From Desmodus rotundus (Eukaryota > Chordata > Mammalia > Chiroptera > Phyllostomidae): 64,000 nucleotides of DNA. The notes under the pieces were generated by a model. That model did no database searches. It was not told the origin of the DNA and was given only the letters and a program-made list of their open reading frames with translations. The stretch's first letter is position 1. Each line of letters starts with the position of its first letter. The position numbers and the translations under genes are program-made. The stretch is taken from assembly GCF_022682495.2 (NCBI RefSeq), contig NC_071388.1, positions 86,119,073 to 86,183,072 on the forward strand. Reading direction: 5' to 3'. Positions 12,255 through 23,686 of this stretch are shown here, in pieces.

Positions 12255-12475
12255 TGTAACTATCAAACAGACTTTGCATTCAGACACATTTGGCTTCAAA
12301 TTCTGGCTCCACCAACTCACCACAATGTTTTTTAGTCTCTGAACCACACTTCACTCATCTAAACGATGGTGTTGATAATGCCTCCTCACTCCATTGCTGA
12401 TATTAAAAGAATAGATTCAAAGATGTTGGCATACGGCCTGTGATGGAAGTGCTCATTAAATGGTAATCATTGTAT
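12255..12475 (+). repeat. MIR SINE
   Basis: The MIR layout is visible: 'tttgcattcagacacatttggcttcaaattctggctc', then 'ctctgaaccacacttcactcatctaaa', then a tail block 'gtgctcattaaatggtaatcatt'. It is diverged but in the right order over its whole length. Confidence 0.6.
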
Positions 12476-13321
12476 TTTTATTCAACTCAAAGGCAGATAC
12501 GTTAAAGTATATCAAAAAGATGATAAGTATAACTTTCTATGTATTCAACTTGTAAGGGATGGTACATTAGGGGTAAGTGGTTTCAGGAGATAGGATGGTG
12601 TGGGAAACTAAACTAAATTCACATAGCTAACTCAACATGAAGCACTATTAAGGTTTTTCTCTGAAATCAGTCTGCCTAATGAATTAAACTTGTCTGATAC
12701 TACATGCACTTCCTTTGAAGTACTGAGAGTCACATGTCGGGGTGAGGGGGGTGCTCCGTACCAAAGAATATTAATGCTGTTAGAATAAAAATGTGGCCGA
12801 ATATACATATATGTGGCTTTATGGTCCAACATATATCAGACAAATACATCTTTTCAGGTAGGACATGAAATCTCAGAGAAAAAAGTGGTTCTTAATAAAC
12901 TAATACTCCATTACACATGTACTGAAATGACAAAACTGTTATAATTTATCAGAAACCTTCACCTTTTGAAATTATGGAGAAATATATTCAAAATTAGGGT
13001 AGTATATTGAACTTCATGTACCTACCCATCACCTAGCTTCAGCAAATAACATTTCCTCAACTTCTGTTTCATTTGTATTTTGCCCATTTTCCTCCATTGC
13101 ATCCCACAGCCTCAGATAGGTTTACCCCAGAAGTGTGATTTCATGTATAAACACTTTAGATGCAGCCTTTAAAAACAAATTTTTGGTATGAACAATTTTT
13201 ACTTTTCAGTTATCACCTCACAATTCCAAAAATGTTTATTTCCCGTCTAAAGCAAAAGGAATCCATGAGCCACAGGAATAGTACGTCTGCAATGGAGATT
13301 ATTTGGAATTAGAAAACAGTT

Positions 13322-13524
13322 TATTTTTTAATATTTTATTTATTTATTTTTAGAGAGTAAAGGGAAGGAGAGAGGGAGAGCAATGTTTGGTTGCTTCTCA
13401 CATGCCCCCTACTGGGGCCCGGACTTGGCTCACAACCCAGGCATCTGCCCTCACTGGGAATCGAACCGGTGACCCTTTGTTCACAAGCTGGTGCTCAACC
13501 CACTGAGCCACACCAGCCAGGGCT
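13322..13524 (-). repeat. Ves SINE
   Basis: Read on the minus strand it has the gccctggctggtgtggctcag head, an intact B box (ggttcgattccc), the GGGGGCATG-type body and an A/T-rich tail with the AATAAAATATT-like end. A duplication 'agaaaacagtt' (13311-13321) versus 'aggaaacactt' (13525-13535) matches at 9 of 11 positions. Confidence 0.93.
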
Positions 13525-14289
13525 AGGAAACACTTGAAACTGGCTATTTCTATACTTCCCCTTTTTGATCCACAGTTTCCCAAAGGTTTAACTTGATCAA
13601 AGCCCTTCCCTAGCATGTCATTCTTTTCTAATCATCTCTCTTTGTGAGACTTAATGTCTACAAGGGCGAAGTGCTAAAGCTTTTATGATTTCATATAAAA
13701 CTTTCACAAACTTTTGTATGTCCTTTACACTTTTTCTTCCAACCCTGTTCCCATTGTTTTCTTCCCCAGACTTGCAAGAGTGAAATACATTATTAGAAGA
13801 GAGGCAGAGACAAAATTGTAGGTGACCCCTGGAAGGCTGATGCCAAAGATTTTAAAATCTGAAATTCTGGGTTAATAGGCCAGAAATTAAAGCATAAAAT
13901 GAAATCCCTTGCTGGAAGAGAGAAAATGATAATGCTTACTTTAAGGCCCACCCCTACTGGAGAGCTTTATCCTCAGGAATTTCACAAAAGGTCCTTTTGT
14001 CTCGGTTGTGTGTTGCAGAGTCAGAGCAAAGAAATGTGAGGATTCAAGTGTGTTCAGTGATGGAGGACAAAAAGGGAAAAGGAAAAGTTCATGTAAATGA
14101 ACTTTTAAGGTTTAATGTCAAAAGTCAAAATGGTTTTAAAGCCAGCATGAAAATATTTCCAAGAAATATATTCAAGTAGAATGATTATTTTTTCCTAATC
14201 TTTTTCTATTGGACACTGTATCTGTGCTTCTGAAAAGCAAACTAGATAAAATTCTTATCTTCCAGAAATAAACATGTAAAGAAGGGAAA

Positions 14290-14430
14290 GGGTTGGCAAG
14301 GAACATGTATAAAGGACCCATGGACAAAGCCAAAGGGGGGTAGGACTGAGGGTGGGAGGTAGGGTGGGGGAAAATGGTGGTGGGAAAATGGAGACAACTA
14401 TATTTGAACATTAATAAAAACATTAAAAAA
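14290..14430 (+). repeat. L1 3' UTR end (5'-truncated L1)
   Basis: A G-rich tract (gaggtagggtgggggaaaa) is followed by 'gtgggaaaatggagacaact', 'atatttgaacattaataaaa' and an A-rich end. The same 3' end closes the better-preserved L1 at 57591. Only the last 150 or so bases are present, and the left limit is approximate. Confidence 0.7.
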
Positions 14431-15956
14431 TGGCAAGCAAAAAAAAGTAAGCATTGAAAAAGTATACAAACAATAGAAGTATAATACAAGATAGGTATAG
14501 AAATAGGTACTGAATTACCATCTAATTTGAAACATTTATTGAAATATATTTAATAGGAAATCAGTACTGATAGTAATTTGTAAAAGTTTTCCCCAAGATA
14601 TACATATAATCCTTCAGATAAATACTGGAGTTTAGATGTTTCATAAAATAATTTGAAATTTTCACTTCTCCCATAGTAAATATTGGCTTGGGGACTTACA
14701 TCAGTATATTAAAACTGTAAGAACAATATTCTGCATGAGTCCTTGAAAATCTAAACCCCTTTTGTAAATAGAAGCATTTAACACACTGATGCTAGCTAGC
14801 CTCACCTGCATTAAACCAGTACTGTATGTATATCAATCAAAATCAAAACTATTGTTAAATTGCTTAAAAACAGTGTGCCTCTCATTCCACTTCTCTGTTT
14901 CGGAGCACATGAAAATATTTCACCTCCCTTGCTTTGGCTCCAGAGAAGTTCTGCTACCCCATGTCCATTAAACTGCTTAGGTCTGGCTCCTCTAAGAGTC
15001 CACGCATTCAGCAAGTCTGCTTTGAGTGCCTACTATTGGATACCTAGAAAGCAGCAACCAGACAACCTTACAGGGATTCGAGATTCTCCACTGAAAGGCA
15101 ATACAGATGAGGTTGGGCAAGGAAATCAAAGGCTCTTAGGAGTTAAATATAAACTTGTGAAATTTGATAATTGGCATTTAGAATACTGTGAGAAAAGAAA
15201 TGGGTATGTGTTCCTGTTGTACTTGTAAAGGGTTTTATTTAAAAATTCTTTTTCATACAAGAGACCTTGGCACAAGAAGAAAAAACGGTGCTGCTAAGAC
15301 AAGGCCACAGATGCCCAGCACTGACAAAACGCGCTGCCGTGGTGAAATCGGTGTGTGTTTCCTTTACGCACACCCTGGGCTGACTGATTCCAGGGCTGAC
15401 ATCACACAGTGAGATAGCACAACGTGGGAATGGCCTGGGAATGTCAGAAATCGTAAGGTCAAGCAGCGTGGTGAGCGCCCGGCCTTAGGTGATTTTGGTA
15501 GCCAGATTGGTGGTTCCCTGACTTTTCCTTAGTTTATCGCACCTTTCTTTCTTCACCTTAGTCCTGACTCCTGCATATTGCTGAAATTTAATGTTTTCAA
15601 TCTTGGTATTTTTCTTCAATGATGGCACACCCCCTTCCGAATCCCTAAAAAAGCTTTCTCTTTGTGCTTTATTTTTTCCTCCACTGAGAATAACTAAGGT
15701 TTTCTATGGCAGGGCAAATGATTCAGCAAATCCTTTGTGCCAGGAGAATCCCGGAGTAAAAAGCAGCTGCTAGGAAGGATTCTCATCTTTGATGTGTGCT
15801 GCTGCCACTTCAATTTGGGTCTAAATTGGGCACCTGAGTCTTCCTTTGCTAATCCTCAGCCTTTAAAAAGGCTTTTTACCACAGGAAATATCTATTCTTA
15901 TCTAGGACTCTGAAGGATTACTTCCCCTTTGGGAGTAGTGAAAACTGTACATCTAC

Positions 15957-16422
15957 TTTTTTTAATTATATTTTATTGATTATGCTATTAACAGTTGTCT
16001 CAGTTTTTCCCCCTTTGCCCCTTCCACCCAGCCCAGCCATTTCCCCCTGACCGCATGCCCTCAGGCAATCCCCACAGCATTGCCCACGTCCATGGGTCAT
16101 GCATACATGTTCTCCGTCTGCTCAATTCCCTGTGCTGTACTTTACACCCCCATGACTGTTCTCTAACAACCAATTTGTACTTCTTAATCCCTGCACCTTT
16201 CTTGCCTATCCCCTACTCCCCTCCCATCTGGCAACCATCAGAACATTCTCTGTATCTAAGATTCTGCTTCTGTTCTACTTATTTTTTTTTTTAGATTCAA
16301 TTTTTTTTAGATTCAATATGTATATGTTGCCATTTATTGTTCATATTTTTGGTCATCTTAAAGAAGACCCTTTAACATTTCATTTGGTGGTGATATATTC
16401 CTTTAGCTTTTTCTTGCCGCGG
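15957..16422 (-). mobile_element. HAL1-like LINE fragment (ORF1 C-terminal remnant joined to 3' UTR)
   Basis: Read on the minus strand it starts with a remnant of the L1 ORF1 C-terminal region (...aaagctaaaggaatatatc, then caaatgaaatgttaaaggg). It runs directly into an L1-type 3' UTR with 'catgacccatggac', a G-rich block and 'aatagcataatcaataaaa', ending in an A tail (T run at about 15957 on this strand). The same order, without any ORF2 between, is seen in 25519-26129. Joining ORF1 directly to the 3' UTR defines HAL1 elements, which move with L1 help. The right (5') limit is approximate. Confidence 0.6.
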
Positions 16423-16477
16423 TTTACTCCTTAAACATTCACCTCAGTATGGCCAAATCAAAACCCACTTTTTACCT

Positions 16478-17128
16478 TTGGCTTTTGGCTCAGAGGAGGA
16501 AAAGGCGCACCTTTCCTCAGTTGTCCCAAATCCGGGTTCATCCCACACAAGCCGCCTTCACAGTGCCACTCAAGTTCGACCCCAACGAGATCAAAATCGT
16601 ATACCTGAGGTGCATGGGCGGGGAAGTTGGTGCCAAGTCTGCCCTGGCCCCCAAGATTGTCGCCCTGGGTCTGTCTCCCAAAGAGGTTTGTGATGACATC
16701 ACCAAAGCAACCAGTGAGGAAGGGGCTGAGAATCACAGAGAAACTGACCATTCAGAGCCGACATGCCTGAATGACGTATGCCTTCTGCCTCTGCCCTGAT
16801 TGTCAATGTCCTCAACCACCATGAAACAGTGAGAAGTAAAAAAACAAAACAAAACAAAAAAACCCATTAAGCACAGTGGAGATTTCACTTTTAATGAGAT
16901 TGTCAACCTTGCCCAACAGAGGCAGCACTGGTCCACAGCTAGAGAACTCCTGGAGCCATTACAGAGGCCCTGGGCACGGCCCAGGCTGCGGCTGCAAGGG
17001 TGACGCCCGCCACCCTCATGGATGACGTCAGCAGTGGTGCAGGGGGTGGCCGGCTAGGTCAGAACGACAAAGGAAAATATTTCAGTTAAACTTCATTTGA
17101 CAAACCCAAAAAACAAAAACACAGAAAC
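16478..17128 (+). pseudogene. RPL12: Processed pseudogene of ribosomal protein L12
   Basis: This is an intronless copy of RPL12 mRNA. 5' UTR sequence (ttttggctcagaggagg ... aatccgggttcatccc) leads into a coding part starting [20 protein letters not shown], followed by SALAPKI, typical of the large-subunit protein L12. The start codon is GTG (16563-16565) instead of ATG. The frame breaks after about 60 codons, and an A/C-rich block sits at about 16839-16863 before a recognisable 'cacagtggagatttcactttt' segment. A 3' UTR-like end (caaaggaaaatatttcagtt) has lost its AATAAA and is followed by an A-rich remnant. This is a dead LINE-mediated retrocopy. The right (A-rich) limit is approximate. Confidence 0.88.
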
Positions 17129-20100
17129 CTTTTTAGGGATCAGTAGTTAGCCACCTTCTTTAACTCCAAAATCATCTGCTTTAAGAAGCAAGCTGATTTT
17201 CTCAGGTATGCACTGAAATTTGTGGAAGATATTAGAAAAGTGTTAGAAAATTGAACAGTTAATTTTGAAGTTCATCGAGCATCTGTTTGGGGCCCCCAAA
17301 GCCCGTCCACGAGACGTGTTGCCAAAAGGCTTCGCTCACCTTCCCCCACTTCCCAAAGGTCGGACAGCAAACGCGTGGGTCAGGGACGGAGCAACGTTTC
17401 CCGAGAACCTCCTGTGTGCCGAGGACTGCGGCTGAAGCAGCAGGGAAGGTTCCGACCCCTCCACAAGCTCACCTGATGCGGGACCTGGAAGTCTGGCTGG
17501 AGTGCGCGGGGACTGACTGGTAGACGTTGCACAGTCCTCCCTTGGACACCGTGCACACTGGAATCGGCCCAAGATTTTTTCTTCCACGCGTGGGCATTTA
17601 TCCATGCGAATTGCTTTTTTGGGGCTCCTCTTTCACTCCTACCCACACATCCAATATTCCATATGCCTTTTTTTAAAAAAACAAATGGTTTTCTGGCCCG
17701 GGTGTGCACTTCGCCAAGTTGCCTTTGTGTGACTTTCTAGCCTGCCACCAACACCACCTGCTCCTCAGCCAAAGATCCATTTTAGACAGACTCTGTCCCG
17801 GCTTTGGAGCCTCCTGCACACAGCAGCGTCAGTGAGTGGTGGGGCGAGATGAACTGAGTCATAAATTAGCTGATGAACGGTATTTCCCGGGGCCGAGCCC
17901 GCCTTCGCCCGCAATCAAAGACGAGAGCCCCAACCGTGCGGCAAGGTTGCACAGCACGGTGGGTCCTGGAAGACACCCCAGTCACAGAGCCAGAAACCCG
18001 ATTTCCCCTGGGGGTTCACCTCCCCCTGCGGAGGAGCGCGGCCTGCCTTCACAGCCCTCCGCCACACGGCCCGCTCAGGCGGTCGGCAGTAAACTGCTAC
18101 AGGTGAGCAATGCAGTTCACACTTCCTGGCTCCTTCTATTTTCTTCCTAGTCAGTTTGATATATTAAGGATAAAACTTATTAAATATTAACCTCATTTTT
18201 GCTTAAACCTTCAAAACATACCACACACACACACAGTTCTCAGTTTGAAATCAGGCAGAAGGGTGATCCAATTTCATGTAAACAATGACTCGAGTCCCTA
18301 GGATTCAAAATAAAAGCTAGAAACAGGAACTTCTCCTATCTTCTTTACCTCCATTTTTCAAAAAAATTAAGCTAGTATTCTATAACACTGACGTTGGACT
18401 TATTACCCAAAATGCTTAAATAGAATTATATGTGCTTCAAATCACTGAACAGCCTGATCCACCTTCTCCAGTTTTAGAAAGAATGTTTCATTCCCCAACT
18501 GCCCGTGAGCTAGCTGCCAGTTTCACTGAGCAGTCTCAGCTGCGAGGTTGTAGAAACCTAATTATGCCCATTCCTATAGAGCCTCCTTACTTACGTATGT
18601 ATGTATTTATTTATTACTATTTTTTGTTATTCATACCAGATAAGTGTGACTCAGTTTATACACCATTTGAAGAGAGTCTCCTCTCAACCTCCTTGCATGC
18701 CTTACACCTGAGGTGGGGACCTGTCTCTCACGTACCATCGGAGGCTGGCTGGGCGGCCCCTTCCCAGATCAATAGGCGCACTGTCGCCCTGCGACAAGGC
18801 CTCCAGGGAGCGGGGGAGAGAGAGAAGTACCAGCCCACCTGAGTTAGTTCAAACTTTCCACTTGGCTATGATTATCAGCCGGAGAATATTCTCCGGAGAC
18901 GGCCGAGACCGGGTCTATTTCAAATGACGTCAAAAGGACAGCGCTGTCATCGCGCACTGGAGGAAACTGCCAGCTCTGCTCAGGAAGGGAAGCAGCACTC
19001 TGAGTGTGACAGTGAAGCATAACTATGAAATGAAAGGCAATTTAAATGTATTACTGGACAAAAACCATTAGCCCAATGAGCATAAATAACCTTATGGAGG
19101 AAGGCCACTGTTCCCAGGTAACTTCTCTCTTATTTTGGAGGAAATTTCTCTCTTATTGGAAGGCCTCTGAGTGTCATTAAAGGGTTTTTGCAAGTGAAAC
19201 ATGTTATCAAAGGGTCAGGTCTTCCTACTTCAGTAAACATCTCCACTGGAATACCGTGAGAGTTTTGTGGGCAGGGAAGCCGGTAACAACCGGTATAACC
19301 AGAACCAGGCAATTCTGTTTCCTGAAGGAAAATAAGCGTTCTCAAGTCTCGATTACTCCTCTCAGGTCACCTTCAGGAACGCTGCCGAATTCCTATGGAC
19401 ATCACCCTCGGCACTAACTACTCCAATAAATTATTTGTATTCTTAACGCTGTCTGTATTTAATTTGATTCAGCAAGAAGAAAGGGGACTTTCCGTCTCTA
19501 AGCTCCAGAAAGATGTAATGCTTGGAGACATCAAGTGGGTAGAAGTTGGCATGTGGCCCCTGTGCCTGGATGTCACTGGGATTATCCGTAGCTCAGCGTT
19601 CTCATCATAATCCCGTTACTACACCAGCGACACCCTGAGCTCACTCAGCTGGTGCCCTTGAGCGCCTCCGTGCCATGCCCTTCACCTGAGAGGCTGAGAC
19701 CACAGAGTAAGGTAGTGATCAGCAGCCCCTCAAATGTGTTCACAATTGAGCCAAAACGCAATCTGTCAGTTCACAAAGAGGGTTTCCGTTTTTTTGTTTG
19801 GGTATTATTTGTTGCTGTTTGTTTGGGTTTTTTGTTTGTTTGTTTATGTTTTTGCCAAAGCAGGAGAGGGAGTTTTCAGGACGATCACCTTGAACTCTGA
19901 AAAAACATCTTTTGAAATCTCTTGACTCAAAGTAGCTGCTCCCCATAGGACCCAGACCACAGGCTTCCCAAGGTGAGGGCTGAGACGTAGTGGACAGGAT
20001 TCCTTTAAGTGACGGAAGTGAGGTGAGGCCTGCCAGATGTAGGATCTCTGAAAACAAGGATCCTCTTCTATTTAAATGCTCAGCCTGGCACCAGCAGAAA

Positions 20101-20349
20101 AGAGACATCCCCAGGAGTCAGAGAGCCAAGTTGGGGAGGGGGGTGGGGAGCCGTTTGTCCTGTAGCGCCAGCCTGCACAGCGTCAGCACAGGGCAACGGG
20201 CAACCAAACGTCCCATGGACTGGGGTGGGCCCTTTTCCTCCATCCCACCCCCTGTGACCAGAATCAGGTTACCTCACCTCTTGTTTCCTTCTCTCTAATT
20301 GTATGCACTATCACATCGACTTCCAGAGGGCATTTTGTGTATGCAATGA
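17129..20349. other. Intergenic stretch, GC/CpG-richer in part, no gene recognised
   Basis: About 17280-18110 and 18690-18990 are clearly GC-richer than their surroundings, with many CpGs for intergenic mammalian DNA. I see no Ves, L1 or LTR and no convincing exon. The overlapping short open frames on both strands look like the usual by-product of GC-rich DNA. The palindrome and CRE at 18879-18932 are listed separately. A regulatory element is possible but unproven. Confidence 0.5.
18879..18932. promoter_or_regulatory. Candidate regulatory patch: perfect 18-bp palindrome plus full CRE
   Basis: ccggagaatattctccgg (18879-18896) is a perfect palindrome. A consensus cAMP-response element, tgacgtca, lies at 18925-18932. 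Both sit in a CpG-richer island within repeat-free intergenic DNA, about 7 kb beyond the presumed BBX 3' end. Motif presence is direct observation; enhancer function is inference. Confidence 0.3.
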
Positions 20350-20864
20350 GATAACACATTTGAACAAATTTTTAAACTCTAAAATTCTACATACAAATAT
20401 AGTGGTTTAAAAACTAGAAAGCTTTAATAGAACAAAAAAGCAAGACATAGACTGGGAGAAAATATTTGCAAACACATATCTGTATTAAAACTCAATAAGA
20501 AAACAACTCAGTTAAGAAGTAGGCAAAACATGTGAATAGACACTTCACAAAAGAGGATATAAAGATGGCAAATAAGCATATGAAGTGATGCTCACGTCAC
20601 ATGTCATTAGGGATTTGCAAATTACCACAACAATGAGATACAACTATATTCCTGTTAGAATGGCTACAGTCCTAAATACTGATGTACCAAATGCTGAAGA
20701 GAACATGGAAGGAGAATGGTACAGCCACTTTGGAATGGTTTGGCAGTTTCTTCTAAAACTAAACGTAGGCCACCATATGATCTAACATTGTCCCCTTACG
20801 TATTGTGAGTTGAAAACTTCATATCCATACAAGAACCTACGCATGAATGTTTATAGAAGCTAAA

Positions 20865-20892
20865 GAATGAATGAATGAATGAATGAATGAAT
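20865..20892. repeat. (GAAT)n microsatellite
   Basis: About seven units of GAAT have expanded inside the old L1M. Confidence 0.9.
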
Positions 20893-21020
20893 GCCCTAAC
20901 ATGGAATCAACTGAGATGCCCCACGATAGGTGAATGGATAAACAAACCTTGGTGCCTCCATACAATGGAATGATACACAGAGAAAAGAAACCGGTGATCA
21001 AGTTAATAAAAGACATGGAG

Positions 21021-21214
21021 AGCCCTGGCTGGTGTGGCTTGCAAACGAAAGGGTCACTGGTTTGATTCCCAGTCTTGGGCACTTGCCTGGGTTGTGGGCC
21101 AAGTTCCTGGTAGGGGGCGTGCAAGAGGCCACCACACATTGATGTTTCTCTCCCTCTTTTTCTCCCTCCCTCCCCCTCTCTAAAAATAAGTAAATAAAAT
21201 CTTTAAAAAAAAAG
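21021..21214 (+). repeat. Ves SINE with exact 13-bp target-site duplication
   Basis: The head gccctggctggtgtggct is followed directly by tgcaaacgaaagg; about 20 bases of the tRNA-like part, usually present between them, are missing. The B box, body, pyrimidine tract and 'aataaaatctttaaaa' tail are present. The duplication aaaagacatggag is exact (21008-21020 and 21215-21227), so this is one of the younger insertions here. Confidence 0.95.
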
Positions 21215-21490
21215 AAAAGACATGGAGAAACTTTAAATGCATAATGCAAAGTGAAAGAAGCCTGTTTAAAAGGCTACATACTAAATGATGTATGATTTCA
21301 ACTAAATGACATTCTAGAAAAGTCACAACTATAGACAGTGAAAGGATCAGTGGTTGGAGAAGGGATAAACAGGTAAAGAACAGAATCTTCAGAGCAGTGA
21401 AACTGTTCTGTACGACACTGTAATGTTGGATACCTGGCATGGTGCATTTGTCAAAGCCCATAGCATGAACACCACAAAAAGTGAACTCTT

Positions 21491-21614
21491 GCCCTGGCTG
21501 GTGTGGCTCAGTTGGCTGGAGCATCGTCTTGTAAACCAGATGAAGGTCAGGGCACGTGCCCAGGTTGTGGGTTAAATCCCTGACCAGGGCGTGAGTGAGA
21601 AGGCAACCAATCGA

Positions 21615-21654
<40 letters not shown>

Positions 21655-21731
21655 ATGTTTCTCTCTCCCTTCCTCTCTCTCTAAAGGCAATTAAACAAAA
21701 CATCCTAGGGTGAGGATAAAAAAATTGTTTT
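21491..21731 (+). repeat. Ves SINE, second tail class, with (TC)n expansion
   Basis: The head gccctggctggtgtggctcag is followed by a variant left part ('gagcatcgtcttgtaaacc') and a pure TC tract (about 21620-21651). The repeated 'gatgtttctctctc' motif follows, then a tail 'acatcctagggtgagga' unlike the AATAAAATCTTT tail of other copies. The duplication aagtgaactctt (21479-21490) versus aagtgaactttt (21732-21743) has one mismatch. Confidence 0.92.
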
Positions 21732-22253
21732 AAGTGAACTTTTACGTAAACTGTTAACTTTAATAAAATGTCAGTGTTGGTTCCCCAGTTGTAACAAAGG
21801 TGCTGCGCTGAGAGACAAGACAAGTAATTGAAAGGATGAGGGGCTGGGGGGACTCTCTGTACTTTCTCCTTAATTTTTCTGAAACCTAAAATCCGTACAA
21901 ACAATGAAGTCTGTGCATTAAACAAAAAATTAGACAGTCTCCTCTATGTATACACTTCTCAAATATCGTCAAAAAGACACAATTTACTGACTAAAAACAA
22001 TGTTAATTTTCTTATTGGCATTCTTCTGTTGAACAAACTAAGTGAAAAAATACAATGTTCTTCCTTTGGGATTCAGAGGAAGAAAAAATAAAACTTTAAA
22101 AAATTTTTGGATGGAAGAAATAAGTCATTGACAAACTTTTCCTTTTGCTGAATTGGCCCATATGCAAAAAAGATTGGTAACCACTGCATGCAAATTAAAA
22201 AAGAAAGTTCTCTGTGGGGGACAGCTACCCACTCACACAGGTGCTCTTGCCTG

Positions 22254-22334
22254 GTTCTACATGTAAGAGAATCTGGTGGTCGCCAGATTCTCTTATACGT
22301 AGAACACGTAATCACCAGACTTGTAATCACCAGA
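22254..22334. repeat. Imperfect inverted repeat (23-base arms) followed by a 12-bp direct repeat
   Basis: The arm 22254-22276 (gttctac...aatctgg) pairs with 22283-22305 across a 6-base loop with two mismatched positions. Right after it 'gtaatcaccaga' occurs twice, 22308-22319 and about 22322-22333. The element is in otherwise plain intergenic DNA and no known family is recognised. It could be the core of a short palindromic MITE or a template-switch product. Confidence 0.7.
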
Positions 22335-23658
22335 AAGTCCCGATGCCGCTGGAAGGGGTGGGGGTGGCGCCTGGTCCTGCCAACTAATCCACTGCAGTAT
22401 TTGGGGCAAAGGACTTTCGAACCTGCCCACTATGCTGACACCCGCTTGAAAGTAACACAACATTCATTAGACCTGGAAGAAAACATCTGAGAAGCACGAA
22501 TCTATCTTGAGAAGTGACACAGCTCTACTCTCTCGCAGATTCATTTATCCATCCACTCAGCAAATACCGAGAACGAAGGCTTGAACTTTGTGTGGGAGAT
22601 AACAGGAGGAGAGGCCTCGTTTCTGCCCTCAGCGAGTTGCCTGAACTCCGTCTGTGACCCGGGGAATCGGCAGGCACACTGCAGACCCGCACGTCGTTCT
22701 CTGTGGAGAGGGGCTGGCCTCTGTGTCACTTCTGCAGGAAGCAGAAAAACCGTGGCCCAGAGAGAGAGAAAAGGCATGGATGAGTGTCCAAGTAAACACA
22801 AACCTTACAAAATTTGAAAATTTAGTCCTATTTTTTTATAATGTATCTGATGGCTATGCTAAAATCCCCATCGTTTTTATTTAATTAGATTTTCCTAATT
22901 ATTTATAATCTTCAGTATTGAAGGTTAGAAATTGTAATCACTCTTTGAATTTTTGTACACAAGTATTGATTCTTTTGCCTTCGAACGCTGGCATCCTGCT
23001 CTCTCTTCTACATTGGTTGCCCGGGGCCGCCTGCACTTCAGTACAGCTGCCCTGATGTCTGATGTTGGGGGAGATACTCTTGCCTGGGAGATTCGAGACC
23101 TGTTTTAATTACAAACGGCCCTCTCTTGAGGCACTCGATTACTCTAGAAAAAAAACTCAGGATATTTTTAAGACATCAACAAATCTGGGTGCCCAAAAAT
23201 ACTTAAAAAAATAATTTGACATGTTATATTGTATTAATAAAGTCCCAGCAGGAAATAGAGGGCATATTCAAATTGAGCAAATTTGTGTTTAATAAGAGAA
23301 CTATTTACAAAGGTGTAGGGAAACCACAAAAGGCAGAGCAAGGCCAATAACAATGGGCCTTGTAACCCCCACCTCCCTCCCAGGCCCGAAAGGTCTGGCT
23401 CCTGGAAGGAGAGCTTGACTTGGAGACACTTGGAGCTGAGTGGAAAAGGCTCATGATAGCCACGGTCAGCCCACGGTGCCATCCGCTTCGCTCTTCTCCC
23501 TCCCTCTCATCTCCTGCTCTGCTCTCCACCGGCCAAACCCAACTGAAATCCAAGAACTGAAGAACTTGTTGAAACTCTGACCCTCCCAGAACACAGAGCA
23601 GGGCACAGAAAGGTGGAGAGTGGACCAGGACAGCAAATGGAAGGTATCTGGCATAGGA
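22335..23658. other. Intergenic, nothing recognised
   Basis: Mixed composition with no repeat family or gene that I can name. A 163-codon minus-strand open frame reaching into this part (23305-23796) overlaps a Ves SINE and has no recognisable domain. Confidence 0.5.
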
Positions 23659-23686
23659 CATGCATGTATGTATGTATGTATGTATT
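23659..23686. repeat. (TGTA)n microsatellite at the tail of a minus-strand Ves
   Basis: Tandem tgta units replace the A tail of the adjacent minus-strand SINE, which is a common way for microsatellites to arise. Confidence 0.85.

Larger units (their letters stand above)
20350..21925 (+). mobile_element. Old L1M 3' segment, split by two Ves SINEs
   Basis: The blocks occur in L1M order: 'gggagaaaatatttgcaaac', 'gggatttgcaaattaccac', 'aacaatgagatacaactat', 'ggccaccatatgatctaac', 'ggtgaatggataaacaaac', 'catacaatggaatgatac', 'gcataatgcaaagtgaaaga' and a 3' end with 'gtgaacttttacg'. It is strongly diverged, with many stops. The Ves copies at 21021-21214 and 21491-21731 interrupt it and are therefore younger. 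A GAAT tandem lies at 20865-20892. Outer limits are approximate. Confidence 0.7.

Noticed and set aside
16458..16751. Minus-strand 97-codon frame
   Set aside because: It is antisense to the RPL12 retrocopy and so a by-product of its coding sequence.
17287..18150. Several frames of about 80-110 codons taken as exons
   Set aside because: GC-rich DNA gives long frames on both strands; no splice logic or recognisable domain supports any of them.
21021..21095. tRNA-like boxes as a possible tRNA gene
   Set aside because: The boxes belong to the tRNA-derived head of a Ves SINE. There is no cloverleaf, and the same head recurs ten times with SINE bodies and tails.
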